64,000 nt of DNA from Mycobacterium sp. 1554424.7 (GTDB lineage Bacteria; Actinomycetota; Actinomycetes; Mycobacteriales; Mycobacteriaceae): NCBI RefSeq assembly GCF_001665295.1, contig NZ_LZSE01000005.1:124001-188000 (forward strand), in the 5' to 3' direction. Below the pieces are notes generated by a model. It was not told the origin of the DNA and did not search any database. It saw only the letters and a list, made by a program, of their open reading frames with translations. Positions 27,472 through 36,240 of this stretch are shown here, piece after piece. Within the stretch, counting starts at the first letter, position 1. The number at the start of each line of letters is the position of its first letter. The position numbers and the translations under genes are program-made.

Positions 27472-28709
27472 CCAGGAGTCAGCGAATACCGCACCGGCAG
27501 GTGCTTGAGGCCGCCGACGAAGGTGGTGGCGGTCAGTTCCGGAACACCGGTCAGCTCAATGGATTTCAGTCGGGGCAGCAGCTCGGAGAAGAAGCTGTTG
27601 ACCTCCATGCGGGCCAGCGCCGCGCCCATGCAGAAGTGCACGCCATACCCGAAGGCCACATGTTTGTTCGGGTCGCGACCGACGTCGAAGCGGAACGGGT
27701 CGTCGAACACGTCCTCGTCGCGGTTGGCCGACACGTAGGACAGCAGCAGGGAATCCCCTGCGGCGATGGGGATTCCGCGCACGGTGGTGTCCCTGGCCGC
27801 GGTTCGCATGAACTCCTTGACCGGGGTGACCCAGCGGATCATCTCCTCGGTGGCCAACGGCATCAGGTCGAGGTTGTGGCGCAGGCGCTCCCGCTGGTCC
27901 GGGTTCTCGATGAGCGCCTGCATGCCGCCGGAGATGGTCGCGCTGGTGGTGTCGTGACCCGCGGTGGCGACGATCAGGTAGTACGACACGGTGTCGATGT
28001 CCGACAGCGGTTCGCCATCCACGCGCGCGTTGGCGATCGCCGACGCGAGGTCCTCGGTCGGGTGCTCGCGGCGGGCCGCCGTCACGCCGTTGAAGTACTC
28101 GAACATGTCGAACAACGCCGGCAGCTGGTCCTCGTTCGTGGTGCCGCGTTTGAATTCGGAGTCCTCGCTGCCGAACAGCTCCTGGGTCAGCTTGAGCATG
28201 CGGGGGAAGTCGGCCTCCGGCAGCCCCAGCAGCGACATGATGACGTAGAGCGGGTAATTGACCGCGACGTGCTGGACGAAGTCGCATTCGGGGCCTGCGG
28301 CCATCATCTTATCGACGTAGATCTTGGCCAGCTCGTCGACTCGAACCTTCAACGCCCGCATCGCCTTTGGACGAAACCAGTCGGAACCGATCGCACGCAC
28401 CACCCGGTGCTGTGGATCGTCGAGGTGGATCAGCGTGCGCACGCCCGCGGCGGTCGCCTGCTCGTCGCCCTCCAGCGTGGTCAGGACCGGGCGCGGCCAG
28501 TTGGTGAACAGCGTGTTCTCGCGCTCGATGTCCATGATGTCGGCGTGCTTGGTGATCGCCCAGAACGGCTTGTAGTTCGGCACGTCGACCCACGACACCG
28601 GGGCGTGCGCGCGCAGGTGGGTGAGCGCCGCGTGCAGCCGCGGCTCGTCGGTGTAGGCCAACGGATCCGTCAACAGCTTGGCGGCGTCATCCATGGTGGG
28701 CGTGCTCAC
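27468..28709 (-). CDS. Cytochrome P450
   Basis: A 413-residue P450 from GTG 28709 (GTGA overlap with the LLM stop). I-helix 'ATAGHDTTSA', ExxR in 'ATEEMIRWV', heme loop 'FGYGVHFCMGAALAR' with Cys360. It is more distant from the other two P450s, which share a different I-helix (GLETT). Second gene of an operon led by an LLM oxidoreductase and controlled from the 29740 palindrome. Substrate unknown; no dedicated ferredoxin gene is nearby. Confidence 0.94.
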   Translation of the reverse strand: MSTPTMDDAAKLLTDPLAYTDEPRLHAALTHLRAHAPVSWVDVPNYKPFWAITKHADIMDIERENTLFTNWPRPVLTTLEGDEQATAAGVRTLIHLDDPQHRVVRAIGSDWFRPKAMRALKVRVDELAKIYVDKMMAAGPECDFVQHVAVNYPLYVIMSLLGLPEADFPRMLKLTQELFGSEDSEFKRGTTNEDQLPALFDMFEYFNGVTAARREHPTEDLASAIANARVDGEPLSDIDTVSYYLIVATAGHDTTSATISGGMQALIENPDQRERLRHNLDLMPLATEEMIRWVTPVKEFMRTAARDTTVRGIPIAAGDSLLLSYVSANRDEDVFDDPFRFDVGRDPNKHVAFGYGVHFCMGAALARMEVNSFFSELLPRLKSIELTGVPELTATTFVGGLKHLPVRYSLTPG

Positions 28710-29728
28710 TGGCGAAACTCCTTCATCGCGGCGGCAATACAGTCCGGGGAAGCGCTGAAAAATATCGGCAGGACGCGATCGACGACGCCCTCGCAACGAC
28801 GCCGCAGCGCGGCGCCGACCGTGTCCACCGGGCCCACGACCGCAAAGGCGTCCAGCATTTCGTCGTCGATTAGCGAGCCCATGGTGTCCCATTGCCCCTC
28901 CAGGGACAGGCGATGCAGCTCGCCGTGCAGGTCGCCCCAGCCGTGCAGGTCGAGCACCTTGCGGTAGGCCGGCGTGGACCCGTAGAACGCGATCTGCTTG
29001 CGCGCGGCGCTCGTGGTGGCCTCCAGGTCCGCGTCGTTCTCGCCGGTCGCCACCATCACCTCGCACGACACCTCGAAGTCACTGCGGCCGCGCCCGGACC
29101 GCTGCATGCCGCGCAGCAGCGCCGGCAACGTCACCTCCTCGAGGTAGCGCTTCGAGACCATCGGGTGGCCGAGGTGCCCGTCGGCGACCTCGCCGCACGT
29201 CTCGGTCATTGCCTCCCCGACGGCGGCGAGGAACACCTTCGGCGCCGGATACGGCTGCGGCTCCGGCGTAAACATCGGGGTCATGATCTTGTGCGTGTAG
29301 AAGTCGCCCTCGAAACGAAGCTTGGTGCCGTCGCGCCACGCCGACCAGATCGCGTGCAGCGCGGCGACGAATTCGCGCATCCGTCGCGCCGGGTGGCTCC
29401 ATGGCATGCTGAACCGCTTCTCGATGTGGGGCTGGATCTGGGTGCCCAGGCCGAGGACGAATCGGCCCTTGGAGTACGCCTGCAGGTCCCAGCCGAGGTT
29501 GGCGACGATCATCGGATTGCGGGCGAAGGCCACCGCAATGTTGGTGCCCAGTTCGAGTCGCGACGTGTGTTCGGCAGCCAGCAACAGCGGAAGAAATGGG
29601 TCGTGACTGGTTTCGGCGGTCCAGCCCCCGTCGTAGCCCTGGTCTTCCAGAGCGCCGGCGGCCTCGGCGGCCCGCGCCAGTTGATTGGGGATGCCCCCGT
29701 CGATCTTGAGGCGAGGGCCGTCAGCCAT
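28706..29728 (-). CDS. LLM class F420-dependent oxidoreductase
   Basis: A 340-residue luciferase-like protein from ATG 29728; longer frames upstream cross the promoter palindrome and are unlikely. Typical stretches are 'GALEDQGYDGGWTAETSHDP', 'LELGTNIAVAFARNPMIVA', 'GRFVLGLGTQIQPHIEKRF' and 'PKVFLAAVGEAMTE'. The pattern fits the F420-using mycobacterial subgroup. The ATG is only 11 nt from the palindrome with no Shine-Dalgarno, suggesting a leaderless transcript. Co-transcribed with the P450. Confidence 0.9.
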   Translation of the reverse strand: MADGPRLKIDGGIPNQLARAAEAAGALEDQGYDGGWTAETSHDPFLPLLLAAEHTSRLELGTNIAVAFARNPMIVANLGWDLQAYSKGRFVLGLGTQIQPHIEKRFSMPWSHPARRMREFVAALHAIWSAWRDGTKLRFEGDFYTHKIMTPMFTPEPQPYPAPKVFLAAVGEAMTETCGEVADGHLGHPMVSKRYLEEVTLPALLRGMQRSGRGRSDFEVSCEVMVATGENDADLEATTSAARKQIAFYGSTPAYRKVLDLHGWGDLHGELHRLSLEGQWDTMGSLIDDEMLDAFAVVGPVDTVGAALRRRCEGVVDRVLPIFFSASPDCIAAAMKEFRQ

Positions 29729-29739
29729 GCGGGTAACTT

Positions 29740-29758
29740 TACAGTAAGCAATCCAGTA
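29740..29758. promoter_or_regulatory. 19-bp regulon palindrome, one mismatch per half
   Basis: TACAGTAAGCAATCCAGTA differs from TACYGT-N7-ACRGTA at one position in each half-site. It lies 11 nt upstream of the LLM/P450 operon and 110 nt upstream of the divergent carboxyltransferase gene. Confidence 0.6.
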
Positions 29759-29868
29759 TGTGACCCTGCTGGTGCAATGGCGATCGCAAGCGCGGCGTGG
29801 CCGGGCGCGGCGGGTCGCCATCATCGGTCAAGGCGCGCGACGGATCTCCCGTGAGGTAGGACATAGGC

Positions 29869-31365
29869 ATGACAAAACCGCCGGATTGGCAGGAGACGCT
29901 CGAGGACCTGGACCGTCGCCGCCGGCACGCGTGGGGCATGGGTGGGCCCGAACGGCTCGAGAAGCACCGCGGCAAGGGCAAGCTCGACGCCCGCGCTCGC
30001 ATCGAGCGGCTCGTCGACCCGGGGACCTTCCGGGAAATCGGCACGCTGGTCGGCGGCGAGATCGCGGCCGACGGGCTGGTCGTCGGCTCCGGTTCCATCA
30101 ACGGTTCGCCGGTGATGTTGGGCTCGGAGGACTTCACCACCATGGCCGGCAGCATCGGACCCGGCGGCAACTCCAAGCGCTACCGGATCGCCGAACTGGC
30201 GCTGCGCGACAAGACTCCGCTGGTGATGCTGCTCGAAGGCGCCGGCTTTCGTCCCGGCGGGGGACATTACGGCCGATCCCCGACCGACCTGCTCTCCCAG
30301 GCGCAGTGCTCGGGCCGGGTGCCGACCGTCGCCGCCGTGCTCGGCCCCTCGGCCGGACACGGCGCCCTCGTCGCCCCGGTGTGCGACTTCCGGATCATGA
30401 GCCGACAGGGCGCGATCTTCACCGCCGGCCCGCCGGTCGTCAAAGAGTCCACCGGAGAAGAGATCTCGAAGGAGGACCTCGGCGGACCCGTCACCGCCTT
30501 GCCGAGCGGGGTGATCCACAACGTCGCCGAGGACGACGAGGCCGTGATCGCCGATATCCGGCGATACCTGTCGTATTTTCCGCCGAGCGCGTGGTCGTAC
30601 CCGACGCCGCTGCCGCCGGACGAGGACAGCGCGCCACGCGCGACGCCCGAACTGCTCGACATCGTCTCCCGCGACAATCGCCGCGTCTACGACATGCGCG
30701 CCGTGCTGGACGTGGTCTTCGACCGGCCCAACTGGTTCGAAGTTCAGCCGCAGTACGGCAAGGCGATCATCTGCGCGCTGGCCCATCTCGGTGGCCACCC
30801 CGTCGCGGTCGTCGCGAACCAGCCCAACGTGCTCGCGGGCTCCATCGACGCCGCCGCCGCGGACAAGGCGGCGCATTTCATCATGGTCGCCGACTCGTTC
30901 CACCTGCCCATCGTGTTCCTCGCCGACAACCCCGGCATGCTGCCCGGCAGTCGGTCCGAGCGCAGCGGCGTGCTGCGCGCCGGTGCGCGGATGTTCGCCG
31001 CGCAGACCGTGGCCACCACGATCAAGCTGCACGTCACACTGCGCAAGGCATACGGATTCGGCTCAATGGTCATGTCGCTGCTGGGTTTCGATCACCAGAG
31101 CGCGACCTTCGCGTACCCGGGCGCGACCATGGGCGCCATGAGCGCGGCGGCGCTCGGCCGGGCGACGCATGCCGGCGACGACACCACCGCGAAGCTGCGC
31201 GACGCCGAGTTGCAGGCGTCCTATCGCTCGGCCGAACACCTGGGATTCGACGAGCTCATCGATCCCCGCGAAACCCGTGATGCGCTACTGGGTGCGCTGC
31301 TTCGCGGACTGTCGAGTCGTCAGGCCGCCGCCGAACCGGTCAGCCGGACCGTCATCCTGCCCTGA
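29869..31365 (+). CDS. Acyl-CoA carboxylase carboxyltransferase (beta) subunit
   Basis: A 498-residue crotonase-fold carboxyltransferase. N-terminal 'RHAWGMGGPERLEKHRGKGK' and 'IERLVDPGTFREIG' are typical, as are 'VPTVAAVLGPSAGHGALVA' and the C-terminal-half 'FLADNPGMLPGSRSERSGVL'. It would transfer CO2 from a biotin carrier to an acyl-CoA (or act in reverse), but no biotin carboxylase/carrier (AccA-type) gene is in the window, so it must borrow one or do something else. Divergent from the LLM/P450 operon. Confidence 0.88.
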   Translation: MTKPPDWQETLEDLDRRRRHAWGMGGPERLEKHRGKGKLDARARIERLVDPGTFREIGTLVGGEIAADGLVVGSGSINGSPVMLGSEDFTTMAGSIGPGGNSKRYRIAELALRDKTPLVMLLEGAGFRPGGGHYGRSPTDLLSQAQCSGRVPTVAAVLGPSAGHGALVAPVCDFRIMSRQGAIFTAGPPVVKESTGEEISKEDLGGPVTALPSGVIHNVAEDDEAVIADIRRYLSYFPPSAWSYPTPLPPDEDSAPRATPELLDIVSRDNRRVYDMRAVLDVVFDRPNWFEVQPQYGKAIICALAHLGGHPVAVVANQPNVLAGSIDAAAADKAAHFIMVADSFHLPIVFLADNPGMLPGSRSERSGVLRAGARMFAAQTVATTIKLHVTLRKAYGFGSMVMSLLGFDHQSATFAYPGATMGAMSAAALGRATHAGDDTTAKLRDAELQASYRSAEHLGFDELIDPRETRDALLGALLRGLSSRQAAAEPVSRTVILP

Positions 31366-31434
31366 GGTTTGGTCCCTCGCTACGCCGAAACTGTATTTTT
31401 GCAGCGGAAGTGCGACGAGTAAGGACCTGCGAAA

Positions 31435-32487
31435 CTACAGGCTCGACGCGGTTACCCGGTAGGCCGCGACCACGGGCTCAAGTTCGTCGGGCGTGGCGCC
31501 GTGCATGATCAGCGCGTCGGCCCCGTAGTCGAACTCCTTGCGGATGCGGTCGACGCACTGCTCGGCCGACCCCGTGGCCGACGGCTCCAGCCACTCGTCG
31601 GGGATGAGCGTCGCGATGTGCTCGATCTGCTCGGGTGTGGCTTTGTGATCGATCCCGCCGGCGATCGACGTCACCACCGAATCCTCCCGAAAGCGCTGCA
31701 GCACAGCGGGATCCCACTTGTTGGTCTGTACCAGCAGATCGCCGTACCCCTGCAGATAGGTGGCCAGGCGCGCCACCGTCTTCTTCAGCCGCACCGGTTC
31801 GGGAAGGTGATCGCCGACCGTGGCGAAGCACGACCACACTCGCACGCTGTCCGGGTCGCGGCCCGCCTTCTCAGCGGCGGACTTCACCGTCGCGACGCAG
31901 CGCTGCAACGTCTCCGGGGTGAAGTAGGTGTGCAGGATGACGTCGTCGAAGACCCGGCCGCCGAGCGCCAGGGTGTTCGGCCCGAATGCCACCAGCGCCA
32001 GGCGAATGTCTTCGTTGAAGTCCGGGTCGAGGAACAGGATCGGATATTTGCCCATCGGGCCGTCGTGGTTGAAGATCAGTTCGCCGTGCCACAGCCGGCG
32101 CATGACGTTGGCCCAATCCTCCATCTGCGCCGTCGTCACCGCCGGGATGCCGAACGCCCCGTAGATCGCGGCGATGCCGCGCCCGACGCCGAGCGTGAAG
32201 CGCCCGCCGGAGAGCCGATGCATTGTGGTGGCCCACGATCCGGTTATCAGAGGGTGGCGGGTGTTGTGATTGGTTGCGGCGGTGGCGATTTGAATCCGGC
32301 TCGTCACCGCGCACGCCGCCCCGACCAGCGACGAGGCCTCCTTGACGTTCCAGCGCTCGGAGATGAACGCGGTACCGAACCCCAACTCCTCGCCGCGGCG
32401 GGCCTCGTCCATCAGGGTCGCCGGTCCCTCGCCGCCGGCCCCGGCGAGCAGGTAGTACCCCAGTTCGTCAAGCGTGCGCTCGCTCAA
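31435..32487 (-). CDS. LLM class oxidoreductase
   Basis: About 350 residues. The start taken is TTG 32487, overlapping the upstream TGA; another TTG at 32493 is possible. Motifs: 'MDEARRGEELGFGTAFISER', 'ATAATNHNTRHPLI', 'SGGRFTLGVGRGIAAIYGAF', 'VWSCFATVGDH'. F420 or FMN dependence is likely from family knowledge. Last gene of a three-gene minus-strand operon with an NTF2-like protein and an alpha/beta-hydrolase. Between it and the 29869 gene, 31366-31434 holds nothing recognisable. Confidence 0.87.
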   Translation of the reverse strand: MSERTLDELGYYLLAGAGGEGPATLMDEARRGEELGFGTAFISERWNVKEASSLVGAACAVTSRIQIATAATNHNTRHPLITGSWATTMHRLSGGRFTLGVGRGIAAIYGAFGIPAVTTAQMEDWANVMRRLWHGELIFNHDGPMGKYPILFLDPDFNEDIRLALVAFGPNTLALGGRVFDDVILHTYFTPETLQRCVATVKSAAEKAGRDPDSVRVWSCFATVGDHLPEPVRLKKTVARLATYLQGYGDLLVQTNKWDPAVLQRFREDSVVTSIAGGIDHKATPEQIEHIATLIPDEWLEPSATGSAEQCVDRIRKEFDYGADALIMHGATPDELEPVVAAYRVTASSL

Positions 32488-32867
32488 TTCCAAATCCCTT
32501 GCTTGTAACCGCAATTCCACACCTCGGTGATCTTGCCGGCGACCACCCGGAACACCTCGATGCTGGCGACGTTGGTCACGGTGCCGTCCTTGGTGGTCAT
32601 CGACGAGTCATACACCAGCGCCACGTGCTCGCCGTCGTCGCCGGCGACCACGATAGTCAGATCGAAGCGCAACTCCTCGAAAATCTCCCAGAGGTCCCTG
32701 ACGCGATTGACCGCCTGTTCCCGGGTCAGCGTGTGCGCCTCACCGACCTCGTGCCGAATGACGGTGTCGGCGAACAGCTCCTCGGCCAAGTCGAAGTTGC
32801 GTTCGTTCCAGACCACCAGGTTGTACAGTTCGACCACCTCGCGCGCCGTCCGGGCGGCCGCGGTCAC
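32484..32867 (-). CDS. SnoaL/NTF2-like polyketide cyclase-type protein
   Basis: A 127-residue NTF2-fold protein from GTG 32867 (GTGA overlap). 'VVELYNLVVWNERNFDLAEE', 'IRHEVGEAHTLTREQAVNRV', 'VASIEVFRVVAGKITEVWNC' are characteristic of the ester-cyclase/SnoaL group. Its position inside an LLM-hydrolase operon suggests it acts on, or binds, the same intermediate. Specific reaction unknown. Confidence 0.8.
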   Translation of the reverse strand: MTAAARTAREVVELYNLVVWNERNFDLAEELFADTVIRHEVGEAHTLTREQAVNRVRDLWEIFEELRFDLTIVVAGDDGEHVALVYDSSMTTKDGTVTNVASIEVFRVVAGKITEVWNCGYKQGIWN

Positions 32868-33982
32868 CCGGCTACCTCTCGCAGGAAGCGTTCGGTCACC
32901 GCGAGCACGCGCCGGGAGAACACGTGACCGACGTGCCCGCCGTCGTACCAGTACAACTGGCCGCCCCAGCGCTCCTGCAACGCGACCGCCGGCTCGCGCA
33001 TCGCCATCCGGTCGTGCCAAGCACCGACGATGAGCCGACGGTGCGGCGGTGGGGCCGGATCGACCCGCAGCGGGTCGATCACGGACGTCAGCTTCGCGAC
33101 CTCCGGCGAACCCAGCACCTCGCGGAACCCCGCACGCGACTGCCCCCAGCGACCCAGGTGCCGCGCGATCATCGCGTTGAGCCCCAGGATCGGGGTGTAC
33201 AGCGCCACCGCGTCGATCTGCCTCTCGAGGTGGGAGACTAGCGCGGCCACCGGGGTGCCCATCGAAATCCCCGACACCACAACGACGGTGGCCTGCGGCT
33301 GGACCCAGCGCACCACTGCGCGGACCTCCGAGACCACGCGCATCATGCCCGCGACGTTGCCCAGGGGATCGACGTCCGGGTAGGTAGGCCATTCGCGGCG
33401 CCGGCAGCCATGACCGGGCTGCACCGGCATCGCGACGTTGAATCCGAGCGTGTGGTGAATTCGGCCGATCCGAGACAGCAACAAGTCCTCCGTGCCGCCC
33501 TGACCCGCGCCGTGCACCCACACCAGCCACGGCCGCGGGCCGTCCCGATGCCGGCACAGGTGCACCACCGCGCGGGCCGGTCCGCCGAAGCCTTCGGCCT
33601 CCAGCGTCGGCGGTAGCTCCGGATCGTGTTCGAACATCATCCGCTCGTATTCCAGGCCGGCGATCCGGCGCCGCCGTATCGACGTCGCCCGCAACGGTTT
33701 CGGCGCGGCGTGCGCCCCATCGATGCCAAGGGCCGACAATTCCTCGGCCGCCGCGCTGCACGCGGTCACCGGACGCATCTCCGCCGGGCCGCCGGCCAGC
33801 AGTGAAAAGCCGCTCAGCACAAGCTCGTCCAGCATCACCTCACCGAACTGACGCAGGCCGCGCGGGGAGGCCGGCGCCCAGCCCGACGATTCGTGCAGGC
33901 CCGTCAGCGTGCGGGGCAGCAGCATGCTCATCTCGCGGGCCAGCTCCTTGGACAGACCGAGTCCGCGAGTCGCCAATCCCAT
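32864..33982 (-). CDS. Alpha/beta-hydrolase family protein
   Basis: A 372-residue hydrolase; ATG 33982 follows 'GAGGTGATCGG' (GTG 33991 is an alternative). The first 130 residues are helical and specific to this subgroup. The hydrolase core then has the oxyanion motif 'VHGAGQGG', the nucleophile elbow 'SGISMGTPVA' with an intact Ser, and 'DGGHVGHVF' for the His. Unlike the HSL-type protein at 17478, its triad looks complete. First gene of the operon with the NTF2-like and LLM genes; cytoplasmic. Confidence 0.83.
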   Translation of the reverse strand: MGLATRGLGLSKELAREMSMLLPRTLTGLHESSGWAPASPRGLRQFGEVMLDELVLSGFSLLAGGPAEMRPVTACSAAAEELSALGIDGAHAAPKPLRATSIRRRRIAGLEYERMMFEHDPELPPTLEAEGFGGPARAVVHLCRHRDGPRPWLVWVHGAGQGGTEDLLLSRIGRIHHTLGFNVAMPVQPGHGCRRREWPTYPDVDPLGNVAGMMRVVSEVRAVVRWVQPQATVVVVSGISMGTPVAALVSHLERQIDAVALYTPILGLNAMIARHLGRWGQSRAGFREVLGSPEVAKLTSVIDPLRVDPAPPPHRRLIVGAWHDRMAMREPAVALQERWGGQLYWYDGGHVGHVFSRRVLAVTERFLREVAG

Positions 33983-34085
33983 ACCGATCACCTCGAACCA
34001 GCTAGGTCAACTTGAACCCGGTGTATCCGCCCGCCGCGATTCCGTCGAACGTTGCCACCGTTGTACCAGGACGTCGAGGCGCGCG

Positions 34086-34538
34086 TTAGCCGCCATCGCC
34101 GCCGCTCACCTTCAGGATCGTTCGGGTGAGGTGCAGCGTCTTGATCCGCCACGCGCCGTCCCGCTTCTCGTAGGTCTCGTGATAGTGACCGGCGCCGTGC
34201 AGCTCTCTGCCGTCGCCGAAGACGAGCAGGTCTTCCATGGCCCAGATGCCGGTCGCGGTGGTCGCCGAGGTGAGGCTGATCTCCGGGGTGTGGCAGTGAT
34301 GCATGGTGGCCACGTTCTCCAGGCCGCCCATCACCATGGGTACGAAGTTGTCGACGCCCTCCAGCGGCGGCGCCGTCTTGGGGTCGGCGCCGCCCGCGGA
34401 CACCGCCATGTCCAGGGTGACCACCAGGTCGGGGGCGAACACGGCGCGCCAGGACTCGACGTCCTTGGTGTCCAGAAACCGGCAGTAGCGGGCCTTGAGC
34501 TGCCGGATCGACTCCAGCTCGTCAGCCGCTTGGTTCAT
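34086..34538 (-). CDS. SnoaL-like (NTF2-fold) protein
   Basis: A 150-residue protein from ATG 34538 ('AAGGAGACAC' upstream). 'ESIRQLKARYCRFLDTKDVE' followed by 'WRAVFAPDLVVTLDMAV' is the opening of SnoaL_4-type domains found in steroid/aromatic gene clusters; 'ATMHHCHTPEISL' and 'GAGHYHETYEKRDGAWRIKT' complete the sheet. Divergent from the KshA-like operon, with a palindrome in the 83-bp gap. Possibly an isomerase or dehydratase. Confidence 0.83.
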   Translation of the reverse strand: MNQAADELESIRQLKARYCRFLDTKDVESWRAVFAPDLVVTLDMAVSAGGADPKTAPPLEGVDNFVPMVMGGLENVATMHHCHTPEISLTSATTATGIWAMEDLLVFGDGRELHGAGHYHETYEKRDGAWRIKTLHLTRTILKVSGGDGG

Positions 34539-34578
34539 GTGTCTCCTTGCCCCGCACCGGCCGAACTGCTGAAATCTA

Positions 34579-34597
34579 TACTGTAACGGACTTAGTA
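34579..34597. promoter_or_regulatory. 19-bp regulon palindrome, degenerate right half
   Basis: TACTGTAACGGACTTAGTA has a perfect left half (TACTGT) and two mismatches in the right (TTAGTA). It is flanked by A and T, extending the symmetry to 21 bp. It is 24 nt upstream of the Rieske oxygenase GTG and 40 nt from the divergent SnoaL-like ATG. Confidence 0.55.
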
Positions 34598-34621
34598 TCA
34601 ACGATCGCGGAGGGCGCCGGC

Positions 34622-35614
34622 GTGAAAGTGCCTTTCACCTGGAAGGTGACCGGGTGGTTCATGGTGGGCTGGTCGCCCGAATTCCCAGTTGGCGAGGTGC
34701 GGCCGCTGCACTATTTCGGCGAGGATCTGGTGGCCTACCGTGACGAGCGTGGCGAGTTGCACGTCCTGGAGGCGCACTGCAAACACCTCGGCGCCCACAT
34801 CGGCCACGGCGGCAAGGTGGTCGGCGACTGCGTCCAGTGCCCGTTCCACGGCTGGCGCTGGGGCCCCGACGGCACCAACCGCTACATCCCCTACCAGCCG
34901 GACCGGCCCAACCGCGCGCTGCGGCTGCGGGTGTTTCCGGTCCGCGAGCAGTACGACTGCGTTTTCATCTGGCATCAGCCGGACGGCAAGGAGCCGCAGT
35001 GGGAGATGCCCGACATCTTTCAAAAGTTCCCGCAGTTCGAGACCGACCCGGCGGCCTACTACCGCGCCTATCCGGAATTCTCCCGGCGCGCCGAACGCGA
35101 ACCCGTGCACCCGCAGATCGTGGCCGAGAACGCCCCCGACAGCGCCCACTTCGAATACGTCCACCACGCCACGGTCACGCCCCGGGTGCTGGACTGGAAG
35201 GTCGTCGAGCACGAGTGGCAATTCATCGCCGGTTGGCCGGACGCCGGCAGCGACAACCCCGACGATCTCGCGCTGCGCTTCCACAGCCACCTGTTCGGCC
35301 TGGGCGGCGCGATCAGCGTCTTCGAGGGCGCGCAGAATCATCGGCTGATCTTCACGTGCACACCGGTCGATGACGAGTGCTCGGACCTGTTCTACTCGAT
35401 CTGGTGGCCGCGCACCCCGGGCGATGACTCCGACGTGCCGGAGGGCAAGCTGCGCGAGGTGATCGAAAGGCAGTTCCTGTCAACCGTTTTCGACGACCTG
35501 CAAATCTGGCGCTACCAGAGGTACGTGGAGCATCCGGCGCTGTCCAAGGTGGACGCGAAAGGCTATATGGCGCTGCGCAAGTGGGCGCAGCAGTTCTACG
35601 AAGTGCCGGCATGA
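34622..35614 (+). CDS. Rieske non-heme iron oxygenase, KshA-like
   Basis: A 330-residue oxygenase from GTG 34622, preceded by 'GGAGGG'. Rieske ligands are Cys53/His55 ('CKHLGAH') and Cys73/His76 ('CPFHGW'), with 17 residues between the pairs. The mononuclear iron site is Asp173, His176 and His181 in 'NAPDSAHFEYVHH'. The single-component size and motif spacing match KshA-type 3-ketosteroid 9-alpha-hydroxylases and related oxygenases. It needs a reductase (KshB type), which is not in the window. It overlaps the next gene by 4 bp. Confidence 0.9.
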   Translation: MKVPFTWKVTGWFMVGWSPEFPVGEVRPLHYFGEDLVAYRDERGELHVLEAHCKHLGAHIGHGGKVVGDCVQCPFHGWRWGPDGTNRYIPYQPDRPNRALRLRVFPVREQYDCVFIWHQPDGKEPQWEMPDIFQKFPQFETDPAAYYRAYPEFSRRAEREPVHPQIVAENAPDSAHFEYVHHATVTPRVLDWKVVEHEWQFIAGWPDAGSDNPDDLALRFHSHLFGLGGAISVFEGAQNHRLIFTCTPVDDECSDLFYSIWWPRTPGDDSDVPEGKLREVIERQFLSTVFDDLQIWRYQRYVEHPALSKVDAKGYMALRKWAQQFYEVPA

Positions 35615-36240
35615 CGGCCCTCGACGGACTGGTCGCGCCCGAGCACACCGCGATCGTCACGCAGGAGTGCCAGGGCGCGGTCATCGGTCCGAACGCCGCG
35701 CTCGCGGTGCTGGCCGAGGAGGCGCGCCGCGTGGCCCTGCCGAACATCGTGCGGCTGTTGCCGGCCGCGCGGGCGGCCGGGGTGCGCGTGGTGCACTGCC
35801 TGGTGCAGCGACGACCCGACGGCCTCGGCTCCAACCACAACGCCAAGATCTTCAGCCGGGCCAGTGGCCCGGGAAAAGGCCAGGTCGGCATCGCCCCCGG
35901 CACACCTGGAGCCGCGCTGCTGCCCGAATTAGGTCCCGCGCCAACCGATCTGGTCCTTAGCCGCTGGCACGGCGTCGGGCCGATGGGCGGCACGGACCTC
36001 GATGCGGTGCTGCGCAACCTCGGGGTGTCCACCATCGTCGTGGTGGGCGTCTCGCTGAACATCGCGATCCCCAACGTGGTGATGGACGCGGTCAACGCCG
36101 CCTACCGCGTCGTCGTGCCGAAGGACGCCGTGGCCGGCGTGCCGCCCGAGTACGGTGAGGCCGTCATCGCCAACACCCTGTCGCTGCTCGCGACCATCAC
36201 CACAACGGACAACCTGCTGCAAGCCTGGAACACGCCATGA
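35611..36240 (+). CDS. Isochorismatase-like fold protein lacking the catalytic Cys
   Basis: A 209-residue cysteine-hydrolase-fold protein (ATGA overlap). The family triad is Asp-Lys-Cys. Here the first acidic position is Glu19 ('TQECQG' where DMQ is usual), the Lys position is Arg118 ('LSRWHG'), and the nucleophile strand 'GVATDVCV' reads 'GVSLNIAI' with Ala152 for Cys. The surrounding 'VVMDAVNAAYRVVVPKDAVA' is well conserved, so the fold is not in doubt. Hydrolase activity by the known mechanism is excluded; a binding or structural role beside the oxygenase is possible. Confidence 0.85.
   Translation: MTALDGLVAPEHTAIVTQECQGAVIGPNAALAVLAEEARRVALPNIVRLLPAARAAGVRVVHCLVQRRPDGLGSNHNAKIFSRASGPGKGQVGIAPGTPGAALLPELGPAPTDLVLSRWHGVGPMGGTDLDAVLRNLGVSTIVVVGVSLNIAIPNVVMDAVNAAYRVVVPKDAVAGVPPEYGEAVIANTLSLLATITTTDNLLQAWNTP

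Noticed and set aside
26928-28967. A 679-codon plus-strand frame over the P450 gene
   Set aside because: Composition of a GC-rich antisense shadow; the minus-strand P450 has all catalytic motifs.
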